64,000 nucleotides of DNA, from the NCBI GenBank assembly GCA_019973575.1, contig BPUI01000001.1:1-64000 (forward strand), read 5' to 3'. The position numbers and the translations under genes were made by a program. Under the pieces are notes generated by a model that was not told where the DNA came from, did no database searches, and saw only the letters and a program-made list of their open reading frames with translations. Of this stretch, positions 1-8,624 are shown in pieces. This DNA comes from Gemmatimonadetes bacterium T265 (GTDB lineage Bacteria; Gemmatimonadota; Gemmatimonadetes; Gemmatimonadales; Gemmatimonadaceae). Position 1 is the stretch's first letter. Every line of letters begins with the position of its first letter.

Positions 1-12
1 GCCGCGAATCGT

Positions 13-339
13 TTACGCGGCGTGCTGCTTGAACTTCGCCTCGAGCGCCGACTTCGGCACCGCACCGACGACCGTGTCGACCACCTTTCCACCCTTGAAG
101 AAGAGGATCTGGGGGATCGACCGGATGTTGAACTTCATCGCCGTCTGCTGGTTGCTGTCGACGTCGAGCTTGAGGACCTTCGCCTTGCCGTCGTACTCCT
201 GCGCGAGCTGGTCGACGACCGGCGAAATCATGCGGCACGGGCCGCACCAGGTCGCCCAGAAGTCCACCACGGTAAGGCCTTCGTGCTGCTCGACTTCACT
301 CTGGAAGTCGGCGTCGGTCACTGCGCTCACGTTCGCCAT
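13..339 (-). CDS. trxA: Thioredoxin
   Basis: A 108-residue thioredoxin, the usual length. It is a cytosolic disulfide reductase that passes electrons from thioredoxin reductase to target proteins. The active site WCGPC is visible with cysteines at residues 32 and 35, the preceding strand reads VVDFWATW, and the cis-proline loop reads SIPQ near residue 77. The frame stays open further upstream, but the ATG at 339 was chosen because a GAGGG ribosome site lies just before it and the protein then starts with the typical MANVSAVTDADF. It is transcribed divergently from the epimerase-like gene to its right, leaving about 100 bp for promoters. Confidence 0.95.
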   Translation of the reverse strand: MANVSAVTDADFQSEVEQHEGLTVVDFWATWCGPCRMISPVVDQLAQEYDGKAKVLKLDVDSNQQTAMKFNIRSIPQILFFKGGKVVDTVVGAVPKSALEAKFKQHAA

Positions 340-443
340 CGCTGTACCCTCGCAGGCCCGGGACCCGGGCCTGCCATCGTCGGGGGCCTCGCGGCCCGGT
401 GGCTTACCTTGAGAACGTCCACGGCTCGCCTCCATCGACGTCC

Positions 444-902
444 ATGTCCGCTCCGAATCCTACGACCAGTACCCCGCCCGCCCCCGCAAGTGCGGCCGAG
501 CTCGTCCCGCGGGGCACGCGCATCGCCCACATCGGCATCGCGGTCGAAACCATTGCGGGGATCGTGCCCTTCTACCGCGACGTGCTCGGCATGCCCGAGG
601 CGCCGCTCGACGATGCAGACGGGGCACGGATTGTCGGCCTTGCTGCGGGCGAGTCGCTCGTCGAGCTACTCGAAGCGGCCGAGGCCGGCTGCCCGATTGG
701 CAAGTTCGTCGCCAAACGAGGGCCCGGGATTCACCACGTCTGCTTCGCGGTCGACGACCTGGACGCGACGCTCGCGCGCTGCCGTGCCGCCGGCGTCCGG
801 CTCATCGACGAGGCGCCGCGGCTCGGCGCGGAAGGCAAGCGCATCGCCTTCCTTCACCCGAGCGCGACGGCGGGAGTGCTGGTCGAGCTGACGGAACATT
901 AA
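444..902 (+). CDS. VOC-family protein, probable methylmalonyl-CoA epimerase
   Basis: A 152-residue vicinal-oxygen-chelate protein that best fits methylmalonyl-CoA epimerase, which interconverts the R and S forms of methylmalonyl-CoA in propionyl-CoA metabolism. After a proline-rich start, two betaalphabetabetabeta modules follow: one opens at RIAHIGIAVE, the second at GIHHVCFAVDDL, each placing a metal-ligand histidine, and FLHPSATAGVLVELTE ends the protein with the last acidic ligand. The ATG at 444 is preferred over an in-frame start 45 bases upstream, because the domain begins only about 25 residues later. No methylmalonyl-CoA mutase gene lies in this window, so the exact substrate rests on family resemblance. 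Confidence 0.8.
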   Translation: MSAPNPTTSTPPAPASAAELVPRGTRIAHIGIAVETIAGIVPFYRDVLGMPEAPLDDADGARIVGLAAGESLVELLEAAEAGCPIGKFVAKRGPGIHHVCFAVDDLDATLARCRAAGVRLIDEAPRLGAEGKRIAFLHPSATAGVLVELTEH

Positions 903-975
903 GGAACGCGAGCGCGGGTCGCGCGCGCTGCTGCGGGCGCGACCCTCCTCGACGTGCGACGGTCGGGCGCGATCG

Positions 976-1710
976 TCAGGAGCGCCGCCGCGTACGCGCG
1001 ACGCCCGCGAGCCCGAGCAGGCCGGCGCCAACGAGCGCGTACGTCCCGGGCTCGGGGAGCACCGCGCCGGCGACGAACGTCCCGGTGAATGGCACATCGG
1101 GGAGGCCGGCCGGCCCCTGCCCTTCGAGTGCGCCGAGTACCTCCTGGTACGCCAATCCTTCGAACGTCGACGAGATGACGCCGGTGAACGCGGAGACATG
1201 GCCGTACGGGTCGCTCACGGTACCGATCAGGTTAAACGCGACGTACGCGTTGATCGGGTAGTCGGGGTCGCCGGACGCTTCATTCACCATGTAGAACGGC
1301 GAGATCGCCGTTCCGGGCGACTGCAGCGGCGTGCACGTCTGTCCGATTTCAGGCGTGACGCGGCAGTTGGCCTGCGCGTACGGGCCGCTCGGCAGGCCGG
1401 CGAGGTCGAACGTGTACCCGCCGATCGTCAGGAACTGCGAAACGGCTTGCGGTCCCACCCCGACCGTGATGCGCGCCAGCGAGCCGGATACATCGCGGGC
1501 GGCTGCGCCCCCAAAGCCGCTCACGCCCGACCACGTCCCCGTCACGCTGTACGGGCTGAAGTCGAGCACCACGCCCGGGCTGCCGATGTCGGTCGCGTCG
1601 GCGGCGCCGGTCACGACGAGCGTGCTACCTGGTGCGATCTGGGCGACCGCGGTGGAGGCGCTGAGGGCGAGCGCGGCGAGGGCCAGACGGGGGAGGGCGA
1701 GGCTGGGCAT
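976..1710 (-). CDS. PEP-CTERM sorting domain exported protein
   Basis: A 244-residue exported protein of unknown function. A signal peptide (hydrophobic LALAALALSASTAVAQ) begins the protein. The C-terminus is a PEP-CTERM tail: LPEPGTYALVGAGLLGLAG, a single hydrophobic helix, then a basic TRRRS end. In the known system such tails are processed by an exosortase and mark proteins bound for the cell surface or extracellular matrix. The middle is a beta-rich region with no recognised catalytic motif. No exosortase gene is present in the window. It stands alone between two convergent or divergent neighbours. Confidence 0.85.
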   Translation of the reverse strand: MPSLALPRLALAALALSASTAVAQIAPGSTLVVTGAADATDIGSPGVVLDFSPYSVTGTWSGVSGFGGAAARDVSGSLARITVGVGPQAVSQFLTIGGYTFDLAGLPSGPYAQANCRVTPEIGQTCTPLQSPGTAISPFYMVNEASGDPDYPINAYVAFNLIGTVSDPYGHVSAFTGVISSTFEGLAYQEVLGALEGQGPAGLPDVPFTGTFVAGAVLPEPGTYALVGAGLLGLAGVARTRRRS

Positions 1711-1826
1711 GGCGGCGGGGAGGGCTCGGGGGACCAGCAGAGGAGAGATGCCGTTCGAGACCCGACTTTAGTGACCGGCGTCACACTTCTGCTACACCGT
1801 TCCCACAAAGCTATCTTAATGTCGCT

Positions 1827-2318
1827 TCAGCGAGGACGGCAGAGGTCGCTGACCGCGTCGATGTCGAACGCCTGCACGAACCAGCGGGCGTCCGGTCCCG
1901 GTACGACCGTAAACCGGGTCTGCCGGACAAGTTCACGCTGCTGCAACTCGACCGTGATCGTTCGGTCGCCGGTCGATCCGACGCCCGGGACGTCGCCGAC
2001 GACACGCGCCGCATCGTGCTGGAGATAGCAGGCGAGCGCGATCATCCGCTTCTCGACGTCGGTCGCGGGGTCGCGGACCGTCGTCGGGCCGGCGCGCGTG
2101 CCGAAGTAGCGACTCATCGTGAGCGCGTCAGTCGTCTGGGCCGCGCGTAGGAAGCCGACAACCGCGTCGGAACTCGTCGAACCGCCGGGTGAACCCGAAA
2201 CGGGTGCCGCACCGCCGCCCGCGCCACCGACCGCCGGCCGCGGGCCGCTCGCACACGCGATAAGCAACGAAGACGCGGCGGCGACCACCGCGACGGATCG
2301 GACGAGTATGTTTCCCAC
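1827..2318 (-). CDS. Putative lipoprotein of unknown function
   Basis: A 163-residue protein with a GTG start at 2318. That start was chosen because a lipoprotein signal follows directly: a hydrophobic run [15 protein letters not shown] in which IAC is the lipobox cysteine, so the protein is probably membrane anchored. A Gly/Ser-rich linker precedes a domain of about 110 residues containing [22 protein letters not shown] and ending with a beta-rich [15 protein letters not shown]. The pattern recalls small periplasmic domains of the NTF2-like type, but I cannot assign it firmly. It is divergent from pdxJ, and the open frame upstream of 2318 overlaps the pdxJ promoter region and is not used here. 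Confidence 0.7.
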   Translation of the reverse strand: MGNILVRSVAVVAAASSLLIACASGPRPAVGGAGGGAAPVSGSPGGSTSSDAVVGFLRAAQTTDALTMSRYFGTRAGPTTVRDPATDVEKRMIALACYLQHDAARVVGDVPGVGSTGDRTITVELQQRELVRQTRFTVVPGPDARWFVQAFDIDAVSDLCRPR

Positions 2319-2444
2319 GGCGTGCTCGGCGAGAGGTCGGGCGCGCGGCCCGGCCGGGCGCGACGCGGCGGGCAAGCTAGCCTGCCCGCGCGGCCGGGGG
2401 CGCCGCGCGCCGCGTCGTACGCCCGTCCTTCCCTCACGCTTCGC

Positions 2445-3236
2445 ATGTCCTACGCGCAGCCCCCGCGACTCGCACCCCTCGCGTACCAGCGGCTCTACGT
2501 CAACATCGACCACGTCGCCACGCTACGGCAGGCGCGACGCGGCGACGAACCCGACCCGGTCGCGGCCGCGCGGGTGTGCGAGGACGCGGGCGCGGACGGA
2601 ATTACGGTGCACCTGCGCGAGGACCGGCGGCACATCCAGGACGACGACGTCGAGCGCCTCGCGCCGGCCGTCCGCACCGTGCTCAACCTCGAGATGGCGG
2701 CGACCGACGAGATGGTCGCCCTCGCGCTCCGACTACGGCCCGCGCAGGTGACGATCGTTCCCGAGCGGCGCGAGGAGGTCACGACCGAGGGCGGCCTCGA
2801 CGTGCGCCGGGGCGGCGAACGCCTCGCCCGGCACGCGTCGGCGCTCCGCGACGCCGGCCTCCGAACGAGTCTTTTCATCGGCCCGGACGATGAAGTCGTC
2901 CGCGCGTCCGCAGACCTCGGCGTCGTCGCGATCGAGCTGCACACCGGGCCGTACGCGCACGCCCCGCACGACTCCGCGACGTTAGCCGCGCTCGCCGCCG
3001 CCGCCGCGCTCGGCGCGTCGCTCGGCCTCGCCGTCCACGCGGGACACGGCCTCACGGCCGACAACGTCGGCCCGGTCGCCGCGATCCCGGAAGTCGAGGA
3101 ACTCAACATCGGGCATTCCATCGTGAGTCGCGCCGTCTTCGTCGGACTCGCCGAGAGCGTGCGCGCCGTACGTGCGGCGATGGAAGCCGCGCGCGGCGCG
3201 GTGGCGGGCGCGGGCGCCGGATCGTCTCGGGGTTAA
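2445..3236 (+). CDS. pdxJ: Pyridoxine 5'-phosphate synthase
   Basis: A 263-residue TIM-barrel enzyme that condenses 3-amino-2-oxopropyl phosphate with 1-deoxy-D-xylulose 5-phosphate, the last ring-closing step of the DXP-dependent vitamin B6 pathway. The family signature [12 protein letters not shown] stands near the start, followed by [14 protein letters not shown], the [10 protein letters not shown] strand, IELHTGPYA and the phosphate-binding [13 protein letters not shown] and [11 protein letters not shown] segments. The ATG at 2445 leaves about 20 residues before the conserved domain; the frame is open further upstream but that part is low-complexity. Its stop (TAATG) overlaps the next gene's ATG by one base, so the two are probably co-transcribed. 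Confidence 0.95.
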   Translation: MSYAQPPRLAPLAYQRLYVNIDHVATLRQARRGDEPDPVAAARVCEDAGADGITVHLREDRRHIQDDDVERLAPAVRTVLNLEMAATDEMVALALRLRPAQVTIVPERREEVTTEGGLDVRRGGERLARHASALRDAGLRTSLFIGPDDEVVRASADLGVVAIELHTGPYAHAPHDSATLAALAAAAALGASLGLAVHAGHGLTADNVGPVAAIPEVEELNIGHSIVSRAVFVGLAESVRAVRAAMEAARGAVAGAGAGSSRG

Positions 3237-4027
3237 TGCCGCCGGACGCCCCCGCCCCGCCCGCCGTCGTCCCGATCCGCGTCCTCGCCTACGACGGCGA
3301 CGCGGCGTTTGTCGTCGAGCGCGCGAGCGCGCCGCCGGTGACCGCGGCGCAGCGTTTCCGCGCGGACGCCGCGCCGGTGGCCGCGCGCGTCGCCGAACAG
3401 GTCCGCGCGGCGCAGAACGTGCTCGCCGGCGCGGCGCTCGACGCGAACGCGCGCGCGGCGGTCGGCGACGCGCTCCGGCGCGCGGTGGTCGCGCTCCGAG
3501 CGCTGGCCGAGAGCTACGAGGTCACACCCGTCGCCGACGTGTGCCGCGCGCGCGAGGCCGGCGCGGCGGCGCTCGACCCGCGCGCGGTCGCCGGGGTCGA
3601 ACACGTGGCAAGCGGCCTGCTCGGAGGAGCGGCTCGCGAGCGGGCGCCGGACGGGGCCGCGCCTAACGAGCCACCGCCGGCCGGCCCGGGCGTCGCCGGT
3701 CAAATGCCTAACGATCCGGCGGCCGCGGACGCCGCGCCCGCGCCGGCGTTCCGGCCGCCGACGGGCCCGGCGCTCGTCGAGCTGCTCGAGCACGGGATCA
3801 CAGGTCTCGAACGCTGGCCCGGAACGCCGCTCGACGTGCCGGCCGTGCCCGCGCCCGCCGCCGCGCCCGACGGGGTCGTCCCGATCGAGGCGTTGTGCTA
3901 CCGCGGCCGGGCCGCGCTCGACCGCGCGCGCGCGGTACGCGACCTGTTGCGCGCCGAGGACGGCGCGCCCGACGCCGCACTCCTCGCCGAGTTGTACGAC
4001 CTGCTCGACCTCGCGGCGTCGGACTGA
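3236..4027 (+). CDS. Hypothetical protein with repeated VVPI-x-L-Y motif
   Basis: A 263-residue protein rich in Ala, Arg and Pro that I do not recognise. A short motif occurs at both ends: VVPIRVLAYDGDAAF near residue 10 and VVPIEALCYRGRAAL near residue 220, each followed by an Ala/Arg-rich helix. Between them lies a helical segment (about residues 35-95) and a Pro/Ala linker. The layout suggests a helical scaffold with duplicated ends, but no function can be given. It starts inside the pdxJ stop codon and ends 6 bases before the flippase-like gene, so it sits in the middle of an operon that continues to ispE. Confidence 0.65.
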   Translation: MPPDAPAPPAVVPIRVLAYDGDAAFVVERASAPPVTAAQRFRADAAPVAARVAEQVRAAQNVLAGAALDANARAAVGDALRRAVVALRALAESYEVTPVADVCRAREAGAAALDPRAVAGVEHVASGLLGGAARERAPDGAAPNEPPPAGPGVAGQMPNDPAAADAAPAPAFRPPTGPALVELLEHGITGLERWPGTPLDVPAVPAPAAAPDGVVPIEALCYRGRAALDRARAVRDLLRAEDGAPDAALLAELYDLLDLAASD

Positions 4028-4033
4028 ACGCGC

Positions 4034-5041
4034 GTGCGGCTCGACTGGAAGGCGGGGCTGGGCATCGTGCTGAGCGCGGTGCTCCTCTGGTGGACGTTGC
4101 ACGACATCGACTTCGCCGCGGTCTGGGGCGTGCTGCGCGCGTCGGACGGCTGGCTGTGGTCGGCGTCGACGGTCGCCGCGACGCTGATCTTCCCGGTCCG
4201 CGCGCGCCGGTGGCGCACCATCCTCGACCCGGTGGTGCCGCGGCTGCCGTTCCGCCCGCTCTGGCGCGCGACGGCGGTCGGGATGATGGTGAACAACGTC
4301 GCCCCGGCACGCGCGGGCGAGCTCGCGCGCGTGGTCGCGCTCCGCCGCGAGCGCCCCGACGTGCCCTTCGGCGGCGCGCTCGCCTCGCTCGCGGTCGACC
4401 GGCTCTTCGACGCTGTCGTGCTGCTCCTGCTGCTGTTCGCGGCGCCGCTCGACCCCGCGTTCCCCGCCGGCGCGCGCGTCGGCGGCTACTCGGTCCTCTC
4501 GATCGGCGAGGGCGGCGTGGGCCTCACGGTCCTGCTGGTCGTCGGCCTCTACGCGGTCGTGGCCGCACCCGACGGCTTCGCGCGGGTGCTCGCCGCGCTC
4601 GCGCGCCGCGTCGCGCCGCGCTGGGAGTCGCGCGCCGCGGGCAGCGTGCGGACGTTCGCCGCCGGGCTCGGCGTCCTGCGCGACCCGCGGCGTTTCGCGG
4701 CCGTCTTCGCGTGGAGCGTCGCACACTGGCTGCTCTGCGCGTGGTCGGTCTGGATCGGCTTCCGCGCGGTCGGCATCGCGGCGCCGTTCTCCGCGGCGCT
4801 CTTTCTCAACAGTCTGCTCAGCGTCGCCTCGGCGATCCCGGCCTCGCCGGGGTTCTTCGGCCTCTTCGAGAGCGTCTCGCGCGTCGGGCTCGCGGTCTAC
4901 GGCGTCCCCGCGACGCGCGCCGTGAGCTGGGCGTTGGGCTACCACATCCTCACATTCGTCCCGATCACCGTGTTCGGCTTCGTCTACCTCGCGCGCCTCG
5001 GCCTCACGTTCGGCCAGCTCGCCGACCGCGGCGACGCGTGA
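4034..5041 (+). CDS. Flippase-like membrane protein (LPG synthase TM domain family)
   Basis: A 335-residue polytopic membrane protein with a GTG start and about eight hydrophobic helices. It belongs to the family that includes the N-terminal part of lysylphosphatidylglycerol synthase (MprF-like, UPF0104). The signature is visible at NNVAPARAGELARVVALRRE and GALASLAVDRLFDAVVLLL, and near the C-terminus IPASPGFFGLFESVSRVGL. Members are thought to move lipids or glycolipids across the membrane; the substrate here is unknown. No soluble aminoacyl-transferase domain is fused. The stop overlaps the ispE GTG start (GTGA), so translation of the two is probably coupled. Confidence 0.85.
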   Translation: MRLDWKAGLGIVLSAVLLWWTLHDIDFAAVWGVLRASDGWLWSASTVAATLIFPVRARRWRTILDPVVPRLPFRPLWRATAVGMMVNNVAPARAGELARVVALRRERPDVPFGGALASLAVDRLFDAVVLLLLLFAAPLDPAFPAGARVGGYSVLSIGEGGVGLTVLLVVGLYAVVAAPDGFARVLAALARRVAPRWESRAAGSVRTFAAGLGVLRDPRRFAAVFAWSVAHWLLCAWSVWIGFRAVGIAAPFSAALFLNSLLSVASAIPASPGFFGLFESVSRVGLAVYGVPATRAVSWALGYHILTFVPITVFGFVYLARLGLTFGQLADRGDA

Positions 5042-6066
5042 CCCGCCTAACGACGGGTCCGCGCGCCGACACGGCCCGAGTGCGCGCGCAGGCGAAGGTC
5101 AACCTGTTCCTGCGGGTCCTCGCGCGCGAGGACGCCGGCTACCACCAGCTCGAGACGCTCTTCCAGCGGCTCGACATCGCCGACGACGTCCGCGTGCGCG
5201 TCGGCCCCGCCGTGCGCGGCCGCGCACTCGACGCCGCGGGCGCCGGCGCCGACGCACTCGGCCCGACGGAGCGCAACCTCGCGTGGCGCGCCGCGGTCGC
5301 CTACGCGGACGCGACGGGCTGGCCCGACGCGTTCACGATCGAGCTCACCAAGGCGATCCCGGTCGGCGGGGGGCTCGGCGGCGGAAGCGCGGACGCGGGC
5401 GCGGTGCTGCGCTGTTTCAACGCGCTCGCCCCCGACCCGCTGCACCCGGGCGACCTGCTCGCGGTCGCCGGGGCGCTCGGCGCGGACGTCCCGTTCCTCA
5501 CGGCCGAGGTGCCGCTTGCGCTCGCGTGGGGGCGCGGCAACCGCATGCTCGCGCTGCCGCCGCTGCCGATCCGGCGCGTGCACCTCGCCATCTTCGCGGA
5601 GGGCGTCGTGACGGCCGACGCGTACGGCGCGCTCGCGGCGGCGCGCGCGGCCCGGCCGGCACCCGTGCGCCCAATCTTGTGGACGGCGGACCGCCTCGCG
5701 CGGTGGGACGACGTCGCGCTCGTCGCGGTGAACGACTTCGAGGACGCAATCTTCCCCGAGCGCGAGGACATCGCGGGCGTTCGTGCCCTGTTCGGCGACG
5801 TCGCGCGCGAGGTCGAGCAGCGCAACCTCGAGCCGGACGAGGAGGACGAGAGCGCCGGAATTTCGACCGACGACGCGACGGGCGACGCGACGCCGATCGC
5901 GCTGATGTCCGGGTCGGGCGCGACGGTCGTACTGTTGACACCGCTTGCCGGCGTCACGGTCGGATTGGAGGTGAACGCGCCGCCCGGGGCGGTCGGGGTG
6001 CCCGCGATCCGGGTGGTCGAGACGCGCACGGCGGACCGCGTTGCCGCCGTGGTCCTCGGCGAGTAG
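5038..6066 (+). CDS. ispE: 4-diphosphocytidyl-2-C-methyl-D-erythritol kinase
   Basis: A 342-residue GHMP kinase that phosphorylates CDP-methylerythritol in the MEP isoprenoid pathway. The N-terminal QAKVNLFLRV supplies the substrate lysine, the glycine-rich ATP loop reads PVGGGLGGGSADAGA at about residues 110-125, DVPFLTA follows, and the C-terminal GHMP motif reads LMSGSGATVVLL. The GTG at 5038 overlaps the previous stop codon and is the only close start. An acidic, low-complexity insertion of about 30 residues (LEPDEEDESAG onward, roughly residues 262-285) sits just before the C-terminal motif and makes the protein longer than the usual 280-300 residues. The tRNA-Gln gene follows 13 bases after the stop. 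Confidence 0.95.
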   Translation: MTRLTTGPRADTARVRAQAKVNLFLRVLAREDAGYHQLETLFQRLDIADDVRVRVGPAVRGRALDAAGAGADALGPTERNLAWRAAVAYADATGWPDAFTIELTKAIPVGGGLGGGSADAGAVLRCFNALAPDPLHPGDLLAVAGALGADVPFLTAEVPLALAWGRGNRMLALPPLPIRRVHLAIFAEGVVTADAYGALAAARAARPAPVRPILWTADRLARWDDVALVAVNDFEDAIFPEREDIAGVRALFGDVAREVEQRNLEPDEEDESAGISTDDATGDATPIALMSGSGATVVLLTPLAGVTVGLEVNAPPGAVGVPAIRVVETRTADRVAAVVLGE

Positions 6067-6079
6067 GTTGCTCGGCGCT

Positions 6080-6150
6080 TGCCCCGTCGTTCAACGGCAG
6101 GACCCTGCACTTTGGATGCAGTGATCGTGGTTCGAATCCACGCGGGGCAA
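6080..6150 (+). tRNA. tRNA-Gln (TTG anticodon)
   Basis: A full cloverleaf can be folded by eye. The acceptor stem TGCCCCG pairs with CGGGGCA, the D arm GTTC pairs with GGAC, the anticodon stem CTGCA pairs with TGCAG around loop CTTTGGA, giving anticodon TTG (codon CAA/CAG, glutamine), and the T arm CGTGG-TTCGAAT-CCACG is canonical. The discriminator base is A and the CCA end is not encoded. It lies between ispE and prs. It was considered as an integration site for the downstream island, but the island uses the ychF 3' end instead. Confidence 0.95.
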
Positions 6151-6212
6151 TACCCCGAGTCCCGGCACGCGAGGATCCTCCCGCGGTCGGCCTCGACGCC
6201 GGTGAGCGACGC

Positions 6213-7226
6213 ATGGGCACCCAGCTCCTCTCGAATCGCGTGAGCCCGCACACTGCGACCCAGTCGGCCACGCGCGACGGCACGTCCGCGGCCGGCCACG
6301 CCTTCAAGCTCGTCGGCGGCACGGCCAACCGGCCGCTCGCGGAGGAGATCGCGCGGTGCCTCGGGGTCGAGCTGTGCAAACTCACCTGCACGCGCTTCGC
6401 CGACGGCGAGATCTTCGTCCGCATCGACGAGAACATCCGCGGGATGGACGTGTTCGTCGTCCAGCCGACGAACCCGCCCGCGGACACGCTGATGGAGCTG
6501 CTGCTCATCGTCGACGCGGCACGGCGCGCGAGCGCGGCGCGGATCACGGTCGTGATGCCCTACTACGGCTACTCGCGGCAGGACCGCAAGGACCAGCCGC
6601 GCGTGGCGATCGGCGCGAAGCTCGTCGCCAACATGATCCAGGCGGCGGGCGCGGACCGCGTGTTAGGCATCGACTTCCACCAGCACCAGCTGCAGGGCTT
6701 CTTCGACATCCCGGTCGACCACCTGTACGCGAAGCCGGTGCTCACCAACCACTACCGCCGCAAGCGCCTCGCCGACCTCGTCGTCGTCGCGCCCGACGTG
6801 GGCGCGGCGAAGATGGCGCGCGGCTTCGCGAAGCAGCTCGACGCGGCGTTCGCGATCATGGACAAGCGCCGGCCGAAGGCGAACGTGGCCGAGGTGCTGA
6901 ACGTGATCGGCGACGTCGACGGGCGGCCGTGCCTCATCGTCGACGACATGATCGACACCGCCGGCACGGTGAGCGAGGCGGCGCGCGCGCTCGTGAAGCG
7001 CGGCGCGCGCGAGGTGTTCGTGTGCGCGACGCACGCGCTGCTCTCCGGCCCCGCGCGCGAGCGGCTCACCGACGCGCCGATCTCGGAGGTGACGGTCACC
7101 GACACGATCGCGCTGCCGCCGGAGCGGCGGTTCGACAAGCTGCACGTCCTGTCGGTCGGCGAGCTGCTCGCCAAGGCGATCCGGTTCACGCACAGCGACC
7201 AGTCGGTGAGCAGCCTGTTCGAGTAG
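6213..7226 (+). CDS. prs: Ribose-phosphate pyrophosphokinase
   Basis: A 337-residue PRPP synthetase that makes 5-phosphoribosyl 1-pyrophosphate from ribose 5-phosphate and ATP for nucleotide, histidine and tryptophan synthesis. The flexible loop VMPYYGYSRQDRK binds ATP, RFADGEIFVRIDENIRG is the conserved N-terminal block, and the PRPP-binding loop reads CLIVDDMIDTAGTV. The ATG at 6213 gives an unconserved N-terminal extension of about 30 residues before AFKLVGGTANRPLAEEIA, the true domain start; a later start is possible but no clear ribosome site was found. It lies 62 bases after the tRNA gene. Confidence 0.95.
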   Translation: MGTQLLSNRVSPHTATQSATRDGTSAAGHAFKLVGGTANRPLAEEIARCLGVELCKLTCTRFADGEIFVRIDENIRGMDVFVVQPTNPPADTLMELLLIVDAARRASAARITVVMPYYGYSRQDRKDQPRVAIGAKLVANMIQAAGADRVLGIDFHQHQLQGFFDIPVDHLYAKPVLTNHYRRKRLADLVVVAPDVGAAKMARGFAKQLDAAFAIMDKRRPKANVAEVLNVIGDVDGRPCLIVDDMIDTAGTVSEAARALVKRGAREVFVCATHALLSGPARERLTDAPISEVTVTDTIALPPERRFDKLHVLSVGELLAKAIRFTHSDQSVSSLFE

Positions 7227-7249
7227 CACGTGGTTCGCCCGGGTCTCGG

Positions 7250-7278
7250 TTGGTCCGGGCGGCCGGATCGGTTATCAT
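7250..7278 (+). promoter_or_regulatory. Candidate sigma-70-type promoter for rplY-pth-ychF
   Basis: TTGGTC at 7250-7255 and TATCAT at 7273-7278 are separated by exactly 17 bases, close to the TTGACA/TATAAT consensus. This is a rare AT-containing patch in a very GC-rich intergenic region. It lies about 100 bases upstream of the rplY start, leaving a 5' untranslated leader. This was found by eye only; the housekeeping consensus of this organism is not known to me. Confidence 0.45.
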
Positions 7279-7379
7279 ACGCGGCTGCGGGTGAGAGGCG
7301 GCCGTCGGCAATCCGGTGCTGCGGCCGAGGGTAACCCGCCGCCAGCCAACCGCTTCCGGATTAAGAGTCGTTTTGCACC

Positions 7380-8018
7380 ATGGCCACCGCTACCCTCGGC
7401 GCCGAGCCCCGTGACGGGACTGGCAAGGGCGTCGCGCGCAAGCTGCGCGCGGCCGGCCGCGTCCCCGCCGTCGTCTACGGCCACGCCCGCGCCCCGCAGT
7501 CGCTGTCCGTCGGCGCGCGCGAACTCGGGCGCCTGCTCGACCAGTACGCCGCCGCGAGCACCGTCGTCGAGCTCGGGCTCGGCGGCGGCACCGTCCGCAC
7601 GCTCATCCGCGAGGTCCAGCGGCACCCGGTCGACCGCTCGCTCGTGCACGTCGACTTCCTGGAGCTCGTCGCCGGCGAGCGCGTGACCGTGCGCGTCCCG
7701 CTCGTCTTCGTCGGCACCGCGGTCGGCGTGCGCGACCAGGGCGGCCTGCTCGCCGAACAGCTGCGCGAGATCGAAGTCTCCGCCGACCCGGCCAACCTCC
7801 CCGACCGCCTCGAGGTCGACGTCACGGCGCTCACGATGGGGCACCCGCTCCACGTGCGCGACATCCCGGTCCCGAACGGGGTCACGGTGACGTCCGACCC
7901 CGACGCCCCGGTCGTGAGCGTGACCGCGCCGGCGGAGGAGGAGTCGACCGAGCCGACCGGCACGGAGGACGCGGCCGGTGCGCCCGTGGTGCTCCGCGAA
8001 AAGAGCGCGGACGAGTAA
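7380..8018 (+). CDS. rplY: 50S ribosomal protein L25 / general stress protein Ctc
   Basis: A 212-residue long-form L25 (Ctc type), which binds 5S rRNA in the large ribosomal subunit. The N-terminal L25 domain shows GTGKGVARKLRAAGRVPAVV and the strand RHPVDRSLVHVDFLEL; the C-terminal TL5-type beta domain contains GGLLAEQLREIEVSADP and PLHVRDIPVPNGV. The tail is acidic. The ATG lies right after GTTTTGCACC with no strong ribosome site. It is followed 15 bases later by pth, its usual neighbour in many bacteria, and then by ychF, forming one operon. Confidence 0.95.
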   Translation: MATATLGAEPRDGTGKGVARKLRAAGRVPAVVYGHARAPQSLSVGARELGRLLDQYAAASTVVELGLGGGTVRTLIREVQRHPVDRSLVHVDFLELVAGERVTVRVPLVFVGTAVGVRDQGGLLAEQLREIEVSADPANLPDRLEVDVTALTMGHPLHVRDIPVPNGVTVTSDPDAPVVSVTAPAEEESTEPTGTEDAAGAPVVLREKSADE

Positions 8019-8033
8019 GGGCGCCGCGGTTCC

Positions 8034-8621
8034 TTGAAGGTCATCCTCGGCCTCGGCAACCCCGGCGAGGAGTACCGCGACACGCGACACAACGTCGGCT
8101 GGGTGGTGCTCGACCACCTCGCCGACGTTTGGCGTTGCGACCCGTGGCGCCGCGACGGCGACAGCCTGGCGACGACCGGGCTCGTCGGTTCCACCAAGGT
8201 ACGGCTGCTCAAGCCGCAAACGTTCTACAACCTGAGCGGGCAGGCGCTCAAGCCGTTTCTGCGGCGCCCGTTCTGGGCGCCGCAGACGGACCTGCTCGTG
8301 GTGGGCGACGACGTCGCGCTGCCCGTCGGCCGCTACCGGCTGCGACCGCAGGGGAGCGCGGGCGGCAGCAACGGGCTCAAGTCCGTCGAGCGCACGTTAG
8401 GCCACCAGAACTACCCGCGCCTCCGCGTCGGCACCAAGCCGGCCGACGAGCGGCGCGAGGTCGGCAATCTCGCCGACTTCGTGCTCTCGCCGTTCGGCAA
8501 GGCGGAGCGGCGGGAGGTCATGGACCTGATGCCGCGCCTCGTCGACGCCGCCGAGGTCTGGCTGCGCGACGGGATCGTCGCGGCGATGAACAAGCACAAC
8601 GCACCGCACCCTCCGGTCTGA
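8034..8621 (+). CDS. pth: Peptidyl-tRNA hydrolase
   Basis: A 195-residue Pth enzyme that frees tRNA from peptidyl-tRNAs dropped by the ribosome. It begins with a TTG codon directly at MKVILGLGNPG, the family's conserved start, so the uncommon start is well supported. The substrate asparagine is in GLGNPG, the catalytic histidine in TRHNVGW, another asparagine in FYNLSG, and the aspartate in VVGDDVALP. The usual HGGHNGL segment reads SAGGSNGLKSV here, a mild deviation. It sits between rplY and ychF with gaps of 15 and 3 bases. Confidence 0.93.
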   Translation: MKVILGLGNPGEEYRDTRHNVGWVVLDHLADVWRCDPWRRDGDSLATTGLVGSTKVRLLKPQTFYNLSGQALKPFLRRPFWAPQTDLLVVGDDVALPVGRYRLRPQGSAGGSNGLKSVERTLGHQNYPRLRVGTKPADERREVGNLADFVLSPFGKAERREVMDLMPRLVDAAEVWLRDGIVAAMNKHNAPHPPV

Positions 8622-8624
8622 CGC

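Noticed and set aside
3233-4945. Long open frame on the minus strand opposite the pdxJ-ispE operon
   Set aside because: It is rich in Arg, Glu and Ala with no domain pattern and lies opposite genes with clear protein families; in DNA this GC-rich, antisense frames stay open by base composition.
6080-6150. tRNA-Gln as integration site of the island
   Set aside because: No repeat of the tRNA 3' end was found downstream, and core genes follow it; the 18-bp repeat places the junction in ychF.
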